DNA of 64,000 bases. It comes from Nonomuraea fuscirosea (GTDB lineage Bacteria > Actinomycetota > Actinomycetes > Streptosporangiales > Streptosporangiaceae). The notes beneath the pieces are model-generated. The model saw nothing but the letters and a program-made list of their open reading frames with translations. It searched no databases and was not told where the DNA came from. This document shows, in pieces, positions 33,410 through 42,590 of this stretch. Numbering within the stretch: position 1 is the first letter of the stretch; each line of letters starts with the position of its first letter. The position numbers were made by a program, and so were the translations under genes. The DNA lies in contig NZ_PVNG01000002.1 of assembly GCF_003001935.1 (NCBI RefSeq), forward strand, positions 62,001 through 126,000, in the 5' to 3' direction.

Positions 33410-34957
33410 TCACGAGGGAACGGGCGCTCCAGGGCCGAGCGGGATGCCGAGCCACCAGAACACGAAGAACAGCAGCGTCCAGACGACGAGCAGGGTGAAC
33501 GCGAGCGGGATCGTCATGGAGGCCAGCGTGCCGATCCCGGCCGAGCGGCGGTAGCGCTGCAGGAAGCCGAGCGCCATCACGAAGTACGGGCTCATCGGCG
33601 TGATCGCGTTGGTGCACGAGTCGGCGATCCGGTAGAGGGCCTGGGTGTATTCGGGCGGGATGTCGAGCAGCATCAGCATCGGCACGAACACCGGCCCGAC
33701 CAGCGCCCACTGGGCGGAGCCGCTGGTCACCACCAGGTTGATCACGGTGACCACGAGCAGGATGCCGAGGAAGACGACGGGCCCGCTCACCCCGGCGGTG
33801 CGCAGCAGGTCGGCCCCGTCGACGGCGATGATCTCGCCGATGCCGGTCCACTTGAAGTAGGCGAGGAACTGCGAGATCGCGAAGAACAGCACCAGGATGG
33901 GCGCCATCTCGCGCAGCCCGTGGGCCATGAAGCCCGGGATGTCCCTGCTGCTGGTGACGGTGCCCGCGGCCCTGCCGTACGCCCAGCCGACGGCCAGGAA
34001 CGCGAGACCCAGGAAGACGGCGATCGAGGTGAGCAGCGGCGACTGCACGATGCCGCCGCCCTCGCCGCGCAACGGTGAGCCGGCCGGCAGGACGGCCGCC
34101 ACCGTCGCGGCCAGGAACACCACGAGCGTGATCAGGGCGTTGCGCAGGCCCCGGCGTTCCTGAGGGCTGAGCGTCAGCGAGCCGAGATCGTCCTGCTCGG
34201 CGTCGGGATCGACGGGCAGCGACTCGACCCGGCGGGCCAGGATCCGCTCGGTCACCACCGTGATGGCCGCCGCCAGCAGCAGCGACGAGACGATGGAGAA
34301 GTAGTAGTTGGCCAGCGGCGTGACCAGGTAGGCCGGGTCGACGGTGTGGGCGGCGGCCGTGGTCAGCCCCGACAGGATCGCGTCCACCGGCGTGACGAGC
34401 GGGCTGGCGTCGTAGCCCGCCGAGATCGACACGAACGCCACCACGATGCCCAGGATCGGGCTGCGGCCCACGGCGCGGAAGGCGAGCGCGCCGAGCGGGA
34501 TGAGCACCACGTACGCGGCGTCGGTGGCCACGTGGGCGATCATCCCGGTGAACGCCAGCGCGAACGTCACCCACTTCGGCGACACCTTCGCCACCCCGCC
34601 GCGCAGCACCGCGGCCAGCAGCCCCGACCGCTCGGCGACCGCGACGCCGAGCATGACGACGAGGATGGTGCCGAGCGGCGGGAACGAGGTGTAGTTCTCG
34701 ATCGCGTCGCCGACCATCATCCGCACGCCCTCGACGGACAGCAGGTTCCTGGCCGCGACGGTCTTGCCCGAGGCCGGGTTGACGGCGGAGACCCCGGCCG
34801 CCGCCAGCCCCCAGCTCACCAGGCCGAGCAGCCCGCTCAGGATGACGAACAGCCAGAACGGGTGGGGCAGCCTGTTGCCCAGGCGTTCGATGCCGCCGAG
34901 CACTCTGAGGAGCGTGTTCAGTCCACGCGAACCCGCCAAGGCCTCCGACGTGCTCAC
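33410..34957 (-). CDS. AbgT-family transporter
   Basis: A 515-residue membrane protein of the p-aminobenzoyl-glutamate transporter family with about 11-13 membrane segments. Conserved stretches are IAHVATDAAYVVLIPLGALAF, YDASPLVTPVDAI and the C-terminal TSGSAQWALVGPVFVPM and TNAITPMSPYF. GTG 34957 is preferred to ATG 34987 because GGAGG sits 7 bases upstream. It is in an operon with the M20 peptidase. Some family members export sulfonamides, so import is not certain. Confidence 0.9.
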   Translation of the reverse strand: MSTSEALAGSRGLNTLLRVLGGIERLGNRLPHPFWLFVILSGLLGLVSWGLAAAGVSAVNPASGKTVAARNLLSVEGVRMMVGDAIENYTSFPPLGTILVVMLGVAVAERSGLLAAVLRGGVAKVSPKWVTFALAFTGMIAHVATDAAYVVLIPLGALAFRAVGRSPILGIVVAFVSISAGYDASPLVTPVDAILSGLTTAAAHTVDPAYLVTPLANYYFSIVSSLLLAAAITVVTERILARRVESLPVDPDAEQDDLGSLTLSPQERRGLRNALITLVVFLAATVAAVLPAGSPLRGEGGGIVQSPLLTSIAVFLGLAFLAVGWAYGRAAGTVTSSRDIPGFMAHGLREMAPILVLFFAISQFLAYFKWTGIGEIIAVDGADLLRTAGVSGPVVFLGILLVVTVINLVVTSGSAQWALVGPVFVPMLMLLDIPPEYTQALYRIADSCTNAITPMSPYFVMALGFLQRYRRSAGIGTLASMTIPLAFTLLVVWTLLFFVFWWLGIPLGPGAPVPS

Positions 34958-35033
34958 CGGCCCGCCTCCTTCCCGCATTTCGGTCACCCATTACATGCGG
35001 TCAGTAAGCGTTCTGACAAGTCAGGGTCGGGAA

Positions 35034-36512
35034 TCAGTCAGTGTTCGCGGGCTCACGCAGCGGCAGGCGTACCTCGAACCAGGTGTCACCCGGCACCGAG
35101 CGGACCTTGATCTCACCGCCGTGCCGACCGGCCACGATGCGGTAGGAGATGTCGAGGCCGAGCCCCGTGCCCTCGCCCACGGTCTTGGTGGTGAAGAACG
35201 GCTCGAAGATCCGGTCCTTGATCGCCTCCTCCACGCCGTGACCGGTGTCGCCGATCTCGACGATCGCCTCGTCCTCGTCGTGTGCGGTGCGGATGGTGAG
35301 CGTGCCCTCATCCCCCATCGCGTCGAGCGCGTTGTGGACCAGGTTGGTCCAGACCTGGTTGAGCTCGCCCGCGTAGCAGGGGATCTCGGGCAGCGTGCGG
35401 TCGTAGTCGGTGACCACGCTGATGCCGGGCGGGATCTTGCCGCGGAAGATCGCGATGGTGCTGTCGAGCAGCTCGTGCACGTCCACCTGCTGGAACGGCG
35501 CCCGGTCCATCTGGGAGTACTGCTTGGCCGAGCGGATGAGCGTGGTGATGCGCTCGGTCGCCTCGGTCACCTCGTTGAGCATCTGCGAGATCTCGATGGC
35601 CTCGGCCAGCCAGTGCAGCGCCGACGGGGTGTGCTCCTCGCCCACCTTGGCGCGGATCTTCTGCAGGTAGGCGTTGTTGAAGCCGGCGTTGACCAGCGCC
35701 GGGGTCAGCTCCCATGCGTCCTCGACGCCCAGCTCCTCCAGCGCCTCGCCCAGCTCGTCCTCGGCGTCGGACATCTCCATCGGCGAGCGCTGCGGCTGGT
35801 TGCCCAGGTTGCTCGTGCACGCCTCCTGCGCCTCGATCAGCGCGCGCAGCTTGTCGGGCGCGATGCCGGCCTCGGCCAGGTTGGCCAGCTGCATGCGCGA
35901 GTTCTTGATCAGCGTACGCAGCTCGCTCACCGCGCGCACGGCGGCCGCGGCCGGGTTGTTCAGCTCGTGCGTGAGCCCGGCCGTGATCGTGCCGAGCGCG
36001 GTCAGCCGCTGCCGCCGGTCGATGATCTCCCGCTGCATCCGCCCGCCGGACATCAGCCCGTCGAGCAGGTGCATCGCCATGGGGAACCACTCGGCCACGA
36101 TGTAGGCGAACTTCCTGGCCGGCAGCATGAAGATGCGCGACGGCGCGGTGGCGCGCAGCGTGTGCTGGTAGGTCTGCGGCGCCCGGTCGCCCAGGTAGGC
36201 CGAGGTGGCGCCGCCGTAGACGCCGGGCTGGGAGGTACGCGGCATCGCGACGGTCCCGGCGCTGACCGTCTCGCTGATCATCTGGATCTCGCCGTCCAGC
36301 AGCACCGCGAAGCACTCGGCCGGCTCGCCCTGCCGCAGGACGTCCTCGTCCTGGCCGTAGGTCTGCACCCGGCCGCTCAGCGCGAGCTTGGTGAGCTGCT
36401 CGTCGGTGAGCCGCTCGAACAGGAAGAGCTTGCGCAACTCGTCGATGTCGATGCCGGGCTGGGTGGGGGCGGCGGCGGTCTCGGCGCCGCAGCCGTAATC
36501 GGTGTCGCTCAT
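35034..36512 (-). CDS. Histidine kinase with N-terminal cyclic-nucleotide-binding domain
   Basis: A 492-residue soluble kinase. A cNMP-binding/CRP-like domain spans about 22-150. The phospho-acceptor His182 lies in GLTHELNNPAAAA, and the ATP-binding boxes are NQVWTNLVHNALDA, GDTGHGV and GTGLGL. No membrane helix is seen, so it senses an intracellular signal, and the cNMP pocket may be altered. ATG overlaps the TGA of the upstream REC-flavoprotein (ATGA), making them a coupled pair. Confidence 0.9.
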   Translation of the reverse strand: MSDTDYGCGAETAAAPTQPGIDIDELRKLFLFERLTDEQLTKLALSGRVQTYGQDEDVLRQGEPAECFAVLLDGEIQMISETVSAGTVAMPRTSQPGVYGGATSAYLGDRAPQTYQHTLRATAPSRIFMLPARKFAYIVAEWFPMAMHLLDGLMSGGRMQREIIDRRQRLTALGTITAGLTHELNNPAAAAVRAVSELRTLIKNSRMQLANLAEAGIAPDKLRALIEAQEACTSNLGNQPQRSPMEMSDAEDELGEALEELGVEDAWELTPALVNAGFNNAYLQKIRAKVGEEHTPSALHWLAEAIEISQMLNEVTEATERITTLIRSAKQYSQMDRAPFQQVDVHELLDSTIAIFRGKIPPGISVVTDYDRTLPEIPCYAGELNQVWTNLVHNALDAMGDEGTLTIRTAHDEDEAIVEIGDTGHGVEEAIKDRIFEPFFTTKTVGEGTGLGLDISYRIVAGRHGGEIKVRSVPGDTWFEVRLPLREPANTD

Positions 36513-38158
36513 TGCTTCTCCAGGTAACGGTGCACGAGCGCGACGGCCATCGCGCCTTCCCCGACGGCGGAGGCCACCCGCTTGATCGACTCGGCGCGCA
36601 CGTCGCCGGCGGCCAGCACCCCGGGCACGTTGGTCTCCAGGTAGTACGGCTCACGCCGCAGCGGCCAGTTGCGCGGCCGCCGCCCTCCCTGTACCAGGTC
36701 AGGACCCGTCAGCACGAAGCCGCGCGCGTCGCGCTCGACCGTCTCGCCCAGCCAGGACGTGTACGGCTCGGCCCCGATGAAGACGAACAGCCACTGCGCG
36801 TCCACCGTGCGCTGCTCACCTCGGGTGGACAGCGTCAGCCGCTCCAGGTGACCGCCGCCGGCGCCGCCGACGACCTGGGTCTCACAGTGCACCTCGATGT
36901 TGGGGATCGCGGCGATCTGCTCGATGAGGTAGTGAGACATGGACTTCTCCAATCCATCACTCCTCACCAACAAATGAACCTTGCTCGCGAATCCCGACAG
37001 GTAGACGGCGGCCTGGCCGGCCGAGTTGGCCGCCCCCACGATGTACACCTCGGTGTCCTTGCACGCGGGCGCCTCGGTCAGGGCGGCGCCGTAGAAGACG
37101 CCCCGGCCGACGAACTCGTCGAGGCCGGGCGCGTCCAGCCGCCGGTAGGTCACGCCGGTGGCCAGGATCACCGCGTGCGCCGCGATCTCCCCGCCGTCCT
37201 TGAACCCGACCACGCGCGCCTGCCCGCGCGGCTCCAGGCTGATCACCTTGCGCGCGGTCAGCAGCTCGGCCCCGAACTTCTGCGCCTGCCTGCGCGCCCG
37301 GTCGGCCAGCTGCTGACCGGACACGCCGTCGGGGAAGCCCAGGTAGTTCTCGATCCTGGAGCTCTGTCCTGCCTGCCCGCCCGAGGAGTAGGCCTCCACC
37401 AGCACGGTCTTGAGCCCTTCCGAGGCTCCGTAGACGGCGGCGCCGAGCCCGGCCGGGCCGCCGCCCACCACGATCAGGTCGTAGAAGTCGGTGGCCGGCG
37501 TCGTGGACAGGCCCACCGCCGTGGCCAGCGTGGCCTGGTCGGGCGACTCCAGCGTCTCGCCGTCGGAGGTCACCACCAGCGGCAGATGGCAGCCCTCGCC
37601 CGCCGCCTTCACCAGCTGCGCGCCCTCGGGGTCCTCGGCCAGCATCCACTGGTACGGGACGTGGTTGCGGGCCAGGAAGTCACGCACCTTGTACGACTGC
37701 GCCGACCATCGGTCACCCACCACCCGCAGCTCGGTCCGCTCGATCCGCTCCGTGCGCAACCAGGCGTCGAGCTGGCCGTCGATCACCGGATAGAACTTCT
37801 CCTCGGGCGGATCCCAAGGTTTGAGCAAATAATGGTCCAAATCCACCACATTGATGGCCTGAATCGCCGCGTCGGTGTCGGCATAGGCAGTCAGCAGCAC
37901 CCGGCGCGCGTACGGGTACAGATCCATGGCGGCCTCAAGGAACTGCACCCCGTTCATCTGCGGCATGCGGTAGTCGGCCAGGATCGCCGCCACCTCGTCA
38001 CCCCGCAGCCGCATCTCCTTCACCGCGTCAATGCCGTCTCTGGCCGTCTCCGCGCGGACGATGCGGTATTCCTGCCCGTAGCGGCGTCTCAGGTCACGGG
38101 CGACCGCCCGCGAGACGCCTGGGTCGTCGTCCACCGTCACGATGACCGGCTTGTCCAT
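36509..38158 (-). CDS. Response regulator fused to thioredoxin-reductase-like flavoprotein
   Basis: A 549-residue fusion. A receiver domain (1-130) has acidic pocket DDD (10-12), acceptor Asp62 in LADYRMP, and lysine in YLLKPW. A glutaredoxin-like segment follows (about 145-220). Then comes a thioredoxin-reductase-type FAD/NAD module with IVVGGGPAGLGAAVYGASEG, SGGQAGQSSRIENYLGFP and GVLAAGDVRAESIKRVASAVGEG. The CxxC redox site of true thioredoxin reductases is missing; the region reads GVFYGAALTEAPACKDTEV. It is probably a phospho-controlled flavoprotein receiving phosphate from the adjacent kinase. First of a two-gene operon. Confidence 0.9.
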   Translation of the reverse strand: MDKPVIVTVDDDPGVSRAVARDLRRRYGQEYRIVRAETARDGIDAVKEMRLRGDEVAAILADYRMPQMNGVQFLEAAMDLYPYARRVLLTAYADTDAAIQAINVVDLDHYLLKPWDPPEEKFYPVIDGQLDAWLRTERIERTELRVVGDRWSAQSYKVRDFLARNHVPYQWMLAEDPEGAQLVKAAGEGCHLPLVVTSDGETLESPDQATLATAVGLSTTPATDFYDLIVVGGGPAGLGAAVYGASEGLKTVLVEAYSSGGQAGQSSRIENYLGFPDGVSGQQLADRARRQAQKFGAELLTARKVISLEPRGQARVVGFKDGGEIAAHAVILATGVTYRRLDAPGLDEFVGRGVFYGAALTEAPACKDTEVYIVGAANSAGQAAVYLSGFASKVHLLVRSDGLEKSMSHYLIEQIAAIPNIEVHCETQVVGGAGGGHLERLTLSTRGEQRTVDAQWLFVFIGAEPYTSWLGETVERDARGFVLTGPDLVQGGRRPRNWPLRREPYYLETNVPGVLAAGDVRAESIKRVASAVGEGAMAVALVHRYLEKQ

Positions 38159-38245
38159 CTCCCGTACGCCCTTTCCGTGGTCTCCCTCAGTTGAAGGATG
38201 TCATGTACGCCGGTGTGGGTGAGCACACGCTCATATCATGGGCGG

Positions 38246-38815
38246 ATGGGCACACGCGATCGCATCATCGACGCCGCTGAGCAGGCGATTCACGAGTTCG
38301 GCATCGCGGGCGCCACCACCCGGCGGGTCGCCGGCCAGGCCGGTTGTTCCGAGGCGCTGCTCTACAAGCACTTCGCCAGCAAGGAGGAGCTCTTCCTGGC
38401 CGTGCTGCTGGAGCGGATGCCCGCGCTCGGCCCCGCCCTGTCGCGGCTGCGGCTGAGCGTCGGGGAGGGCGACGTGAGCGCCAACCTGACCGCGTTCACG
38501 GCGATGGCCCTGGAGTTCTACACCAGGGCGGCGGCCATCGCCGGGGGAGTGCTGGCCGATCCGCCGCTGCTGACCGGGTTCAGGAAGATGCTGGCCGAGG
38601 CCGGCTCCGGCCCGCACGTGCCGATCGAGGCGCTGGCCGAGATCCTGCGGGCCGAGCAGCGGGCCGGGCGGATCGACCCGGCCGTCGACGCGGGGGCGGC
38701 CGCGGCGATGCTGATGGGCGCCTGCTTCCACCGGGCCAACCTGGCGAACTTCGTGGACCTGCCCGACGACGACGAGACCTGGGCGGCCGCGATCGTCGGC
38801 ACGCTCGTCAGGTAG
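38246..38815 (+). CDS. TetR-family regulator
   Basis: A 189-residue TetR protein with HTH segment AGATTRRVAGQAGCSEALLYKHFASKEELF. ATG 38246 (MGTRDRI) starts at the family-typical distance. It is divergent from the REC-flavoprotein, and the 87-base gap contains GTGTG-N6-CACAC, a possible operator. Its last codons run into the 14-bp tandem repeat. Confidence 0.9.
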   Translation: MGTRDRIIDAAEQAIHEFGIAGATTRRVAGQAGCSEALLYKHFASKEELFLAVLLERMPALGPALSRLRLSVGEGDVSANLTAFTAMALEFYTRAAAIAGGVLADPPLLTGFRKMLAEAGSGPHVPIEALAEILRAEQRAGRIDPAVDAGAAAAMLMGACFHRANLANFVDLPDDDETWAAAIVGTLVR

Positions 38816-38904
38816 CCCCCGTCAGGTAGCCCCCGTCAGGTAGCCCCCGTCAGACAGCTCCCGTCAGACAGCTCCCGTCAGACAGCTCCCGTCAGACAGC
38901 TCCC
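38807..38904. repeat. Seven tandem 14-bp units between convergent genes
   Basis: Three copies of GTCAGGTAGCCCCC followed by four copies of GTCAGACAGCTCCC, all perfect. They fill the gap between the TetR stop (inside unit 1) and the SDR stop just after unit 7. The two sub-blocks differ at three or so positions, so two rounds of expansion are visible. Related units (cgcctgacggctcc twice) occur at about 30385 at another convergent junction. Confidence 0.85.
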
Positions 38905-38905
38905 G

Positions 38906-39667
38906 TCAGGCGATGACGTGGGCCTCGCCGCCGTCCACCAGGAGCGAGACCCCGTTCACGAACGAGGCCCTGTCACTGGCCAGGAACGCCACCACGTCCC
39001 CGACCTCCTCGGGCTGCCCGACCCGCCCGACCGGAATGTCCTCGCCGCGCTGACGCAGCGCGTCGGCGTCGCCGGCCAGGGCGCGCAGCCGCTCGGTCTC
39101 GATGGGTCCCGGCATCACGTTGTTGACCAGCACGCCGTCGCGGCCCACCTCGCGGGCCAGCGTGCGGACGAGGCCGGCCACGGCCGGGCGCAGCGCGTTC
39201 GACAGCGCCAGCCCGTCGAGCGCCTCGCGGGCCGCCCGGCCGGTGATCGTGACGATCCGCCCCCAGCCGCGCGAACGCATCTCCGGCAGCACGGCGTGCG
39301 CCAGGCGTACGGTGCCGAGCAGGTTGCGCTGGACGGCCACGTCCCAGCCGTCGAGCCCCACCTCGTCGAAGCGCCCGGCGGGCGGCCCGCCCGCGTTGGC
39401 GACGAGAATGTCGATCGGCCCGAGCACCTCGCGCGTCTCCTCGACCACCCGCCTGGCGGCGGCCGGATCCTCCACGTCGGCCAGCACGGCGTGCACGACC
39501 TTGCCGAACTCCTGCAGCTCCACGACCGCGTCGGCGAGCTTCTCCGGGTCGCGGGCGCTGACGCAGACGTCGCAGCCCTCGCGTGCGAGGCTCTTGGCCG
39601 CGGCGAGTCCGAGACCCGCGCTGCCACCGGTGACGAGGGCGACCTTGCCCGAGATGCCGAGATCCAT
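38906..39667 (-). CDS. Atypical SDR-family protein lacking YxxxK
   Basis: A 253-residue Rossmann protein with cofactor motif TGGSAGLG and VANAGG. At the catalytic position it reads GLALSNALRPAVAGL, where YxxxK would be expected. Related SDRs with LSNxxR in this place exist. Redox activity is therefore uncertain, though it keeps the FabG-like ending LLVDGGEA. ATG 39667 was chosen. It is convergent with the TetR gene and divergent from the ThuA gene. Confidence 0.85.
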   Translation of the reverse strand: MDLGISGKVALVTGGSAGLGLAAAKSLAREGCDVCVSARDPEKLADAVVELQEFGKVVHAVLADVEDPAAARRVVEETREVLGPIDILVANAGGPPAGRFDEVGLDGWDVAVQRNLLGTVRLAHAVLPEMRSRGWGRIVTITGRAAREALDGLALSNALRPAVAGLVRTLAREVGRDGVLVNNVMPGPIETERLRALAGDADALRQRGEDIPVGRVGQPEEVGDVVAFLASDRASFVNGVSLLVDGGEAHVIA

Positions 39668-39774
39668 ACGGGCGACTATAGATCGTGTGCCCGGTGGATC
39701 CGGCCCAGGCACACGCGTGCGCGCTTGTCGGCGCACGGGTGGAAATGCCGCGGTAACCGTGATGAGCTTGGCGA

Positions 39775-40449
39775 GTGGCGAGAAATCTGATCCTGTCAGG
39801 AGGCCTGTTCCACGACTTCGCCGCCACGTCGGCCGCGCTGGCCGAAGTGCTGGCCGAGGTTGGGGTCGAGTCGGAGATCACCGAGGACATCGCGGGTGCG
39901 CTGAGCGAGCCGTCCGAGGTCCAGCTCATCACGGTCAACGCGCTGCGCTGGCAGATGGACCAGGACCGCTTCGCCGACCTGCGCGACGAGTGGCGCTTCG
40001 CCTTACCCGCGCAGGCGCGCACCACCCTCCTCGACCACCTCGACCGGGGCGGCGGGCTGCTGTGCATGCACGCGGCGGCGATCTGCTTCGACGACTGGCA
40101 GGGCTGGCCGCGCGTGCTGGGCGGCTGCTGGACGTGGCCGAAGTCGCACCATCCGCCGCTGGGCTGGACGGGCGTGCGCGTGCACGGCACGCATCCGGTG
40201 GTGGAGGGGCTGCGCGACTTCGACGTGGTGGACGAGGTCTACAGCGACCTCGACGTGCTGCCCGACGTCGAGCCGCTGGCCTCGGCCAACGGCCAGCCGC
40301 TGGTCTGGGCCCGGCCCGTGCGCAGGGGCCGGGTGTTCTACGACGCTCTAGGGCACGACACGCGGTCGTACGACAACGAGATCCACCGGACGATGTTGCA
40401 GCGGGCCGCCATGTGGCTGCTGAAGCGGCCGGTGACGATCATGGACTAG
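39775..40449 (+). CDS. ThuA-domain protein
   Basis: A 224-residue ThuA-like (class I glutamine-amidotransferase-like fold) protein. It starts NLILSGGLFHDF, has the core strand GGGLLCMHAAAICFDDW, and the later GRVFYDALGHDTRSYDN typical of the family. No nucleophilic Cys is in the elbow position (Cys precedes MHAA). Usually linked to sugar metabolism. Starts at GTG 39775 with no strong ribosome site. Its last 11 bases overlap the convergent PPOX gene. Confidence 0.85.
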   Translation: MARNLILSGGLFHDFAATSAALAEVLAEVGVESEITEDIAGALSEPSEVQLITVNALRWQMDQDRFADLRDEWRFALPAQARTTLLDHLDRGGGLLCMHAAAICFDDWQGWPRVLGGCWTWPKSHHPPLGWTGVRVHGTHPVVEGLRDFDVVDEVYSDLDVLPDVEPLASANGQPLVWARPVRRGRVFYDALGHDTRSYDNEIHRTMLQRAAMWLLKRPVTIMD

Positions 40450-40855
40450 CCGACCAGCCGCTCCACCTGGTCACCTCGACGAGGATGACGGGCCCCTCGG
40501 GGCGGCGTTCGCGGTAGGGGGCGTACCTGGCCGCCAGCGCGTCGAGCGCCCGTTCCCTGGGCCCGCCGTCCGCCATGACCGAGGCCAGGCCGTCGGCGCG
40601 CACCCACCACAGGCGCGTCCAGTCGTCCTCGTAGTGGTCGGCGAGCAGGCTGACGGCGGGGTTCGCGGCGATGTCGCGCAGCCGCGCGAGATCCATGGTC
40701 GTCTTCGGCTTGTGGTCGACGGCCGTCACCACCTGCTCGCCCATCAGCGCGAACGTCACGGGCACCACACGCGGCGTCCCGTCGCGCGCCATCCTGGCCA
40801 GGCGGGCCACCGGCTGCGCGCCGAACCTGGCCCGCCAGGCCGCCGGCTCGGTCAT
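40439..40855 (-). CDS. PPOX-class F420-dependent oxidoreductase-like protein
   Basis: A 138-residue split-barrel flavin/F420-binding protein. MARDGTPRVVPVTFAL is the entry strand, followed by DLARLRDIAANPAVSLLADHYEDDWTRLWWVRADG. This fits the TIGR03668-type PPOX subgroup. ATG 40855 was chosen. It overlaps the ThuA gene tail-to-tail by 11 bases. Confidence 0.83.
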   Translation of the reverse strand: MTEPAAWRARFGAQPVARLARMARDGTPRVVPVTFALMGEQVVTAVDHKPKTTMDLARLRDIAANPAVSLLADHYEDDWTRLWWVRADGLASVMADGGPRERALDALAARYAPYRERRPEGPVILVEVTRWSGWSASP

Positions 40856-40995
40856 GATCCCACTGTACGGGGCCGCTTTCAGTCGGGCGTGTCCGGCGTA
40901 CGTGGCCCGCACCCGGCGGGGGTGTCCCCCGCTCTCGCTGGGGTGTGTCCGGAACCTGCAAGACCGAGCGGCGGCGATCTGGGCACGATGACCGC

Positions 40996-41883
40996 ATGAA
41001 CGTGAACCTTGCCGCGATCCCCGGCTTCATGGCCGGGCACGCGCGCGTCCTCGACCGCCGCCGCTACGACCTGTTCATGGGGGAGGGCAGCGCGCAGGGC
41101 GTCCTCGCGGCGCTGGACGGCTACCGCAACCCGGACGGCGGCTACGGCTGGGGCCTGGAGCCCGACCTGCGCACCCCCGAGAGCCAGCCCGGCGCGGCCC
41201 TGCACGCCTTCGAGGCGTTCGCCGAGGTCGCCCCGGTCACCTCGCCGCACGCCGCGGCGCTGTGCGACTGGCTGGAGGAGATGACGCTGCCCGACGGCGG
41301 GCTGCCGTTCGCCCTTCCGGTCAGGGTGCCTGCCGCCACCGCGACCTGGTGGGCGAGCGGTGACCCCGGAACCTCCTCCCTGCAGATCACCGCCGTGTCG
41401 GCGGCGGCCGCGCACCGCGTCGCGGCGCACGACCCCGCCGTGGCCGGGCATGCGTGGCTGGAGCGGGCCACCCGCTACTGCCTCGACACGATCCAGAACC
41501 TGGAGGGCATGCCGCACGCGTACGTGCTGTCCTTCGCCCTGCACTTCCTCGACTCCGTGTACGACACCCAGCCCCGAGCGGCCGACCTGCTCAAGCGGCT
41601 CGGCGCCTACGTCCCCGAGGACGGCAGGGTGCCGGTCGAGGGCGGCACCGAGAACGAGTCCCTGCGGCCCCTGGACTTCGCCCCGCTTCCCGGCCGGCCC
41701 GTCCGTGAGTTGTTCGAGCCCGACGTGATCGCGGCCGACCTGGTCCGGCTGGCGGGGGAGCAGCAGGACGACGGCGGGTGGACGGTGGACTACGCGCGCT
41801 TCTCGCCGGCCGGGTCGCTCGAATGGCGCGGGGCCGTCACGGTCGGCGCCGTGCGGATCCTGCGCGAGAACGGCCTCCTCTGA
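40996..41883 (+). CDS. Terpene-cyclase/prenyltransferase-fold (alpha-alpha barrel) protein
   Basis: A 295-residue protein with squalene-cyclase/prenyltransferase-like repeats: GYRNPDGGYGWGLEPD near the N-terminus and GGWTVDYARFSP near the C-terminus. No DxDD cyclase motif or zinc ligands are apparent, so enzymatic activity is doubtful. Transcribed alone. Function unknown. Confidence 0.7.
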   Translation: MNVNLAAIPGFMAGHARVLDRRRYDLFMGEGSAQGVLAALDGYRNPDGGYGWGLEPDLRTPESQPGAALHAFEAFAEVAPVTSPHAAALCDWLEEMTLPDGGLPFALPVRVPAATATWWASGDPGTSSLQITAVSAAAAHRVAAHDPAVAGHAWLERATRYCLDTIQNLEGMPHAYVLSFALHFLDSVYDTQPRAADLLKRLGAYVPEDGRVPVEGGTENESLRPLDFAPLPGRPVRELFEPDVIAADLVRLAGEQQDDGGWTVDYARFSPAGSLEWRGAVTVGAVRILRENGLL

Positions 41884-41969
41884 GCCGCTCACCAGCGTGT
41901 TCCGGGCGGCGGGTCGGGCCCAAAGGGTCGGGCTCAGCGGGTCGGGCTCGGCGTGCCGGGTGGCGGGTT

Positions 41970-42590
41970 TCAGTGGGTCATGCGGCGGGCCGACTCCGAC
42001 TCCTGGGCCATCCGGCGCAGCGCGTCGAAGGCCCGGCCGTACAGGACCGTGCCGAGCACCAGGGCCTCGACGGCGGCGTCGCGCGGCCCGTCGAACGGGA
42101 TGGTGCCCATCTCCACCTCGGCGACCAGCTTCCGCGCGGCCTCGGCGTACGGGGCCAGGTCGATCGACACGCCGAGCTGGCGCATCCTGACGATGGTCTG
42201 GGCCAGCTCGTCTCGGGTGGGCGCGTCGGAGTGGACGTCCCAGCCCAGCTCCTCGACCAGGGCGTCCACGTCGGCGCGGGCGGCCTGCCACTCCTCGTCG
42301 GGCTCGGGCTCGACGGCGGGGCTGAGCGCGTAGTGGGCGGTGCCCAGCATCTCGTGCGTGGGCAGCGACTCGTCCTCGACGGACTCGATGACCTTCTTGA
42401 TCGAGGCCACCGACAGCCGGCCGACCTCCAGCAGGGCGCGGATCATGCGTAGCCTGCGCAGGTGCGTCCCGTCGTACTCGGCCCTGGTCGCGGCGGTCTG
42501 CTCGCCCTGGTGGAGCATGCCCTCGCGCAGGTAGTACTTGATCGTCGGGATGGCCACGCCTGACCTGGCACTGAGCTCGGAGATGCGCAT
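41970..42590 (-). CDS. MerR-family regulator
   Basis: A 206-residue MerR protein with a winged-helix N-terminus (ISELSARSGVAIPTIKYYLREGML) and the coiled helix after it (LRRLRMIRALLEVGRLSVASIKKVIE). The C-terminal effector domain is long and helical with no metal-binding Cys, so a small organic ligand is likely. ATG 42590 abuts a palindrome (42591-42605), and TAATAT lies 6 bases upstream, so a leaderless transcript is plausible. Confidence 0.88.
   Translation of the reverse strand: MRISELSARSGVAIPTIKYYLREGMLHQGEQTAATRAEYDGTHLRRLRMIRALLEVGRLSVASIKKVIESVEDESLPTHEMLGTAHYALSPAVEPEPDEEWQAARADVDALVEELGWDVHSDAPTRDELAQTIVRMRQLGVSIDLAPYAEAARKLVAEVEMGTIPFDGPRDAAVEALVLGTVLYGRAFDALRRMAQESESARRMTH

Noticed and set aside
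38807..38904. CRISPR-like array.
   Set aside because: Units are 14 bp, directly abutting, with no spacers and no cas genes. It is a plain tandem repeat.
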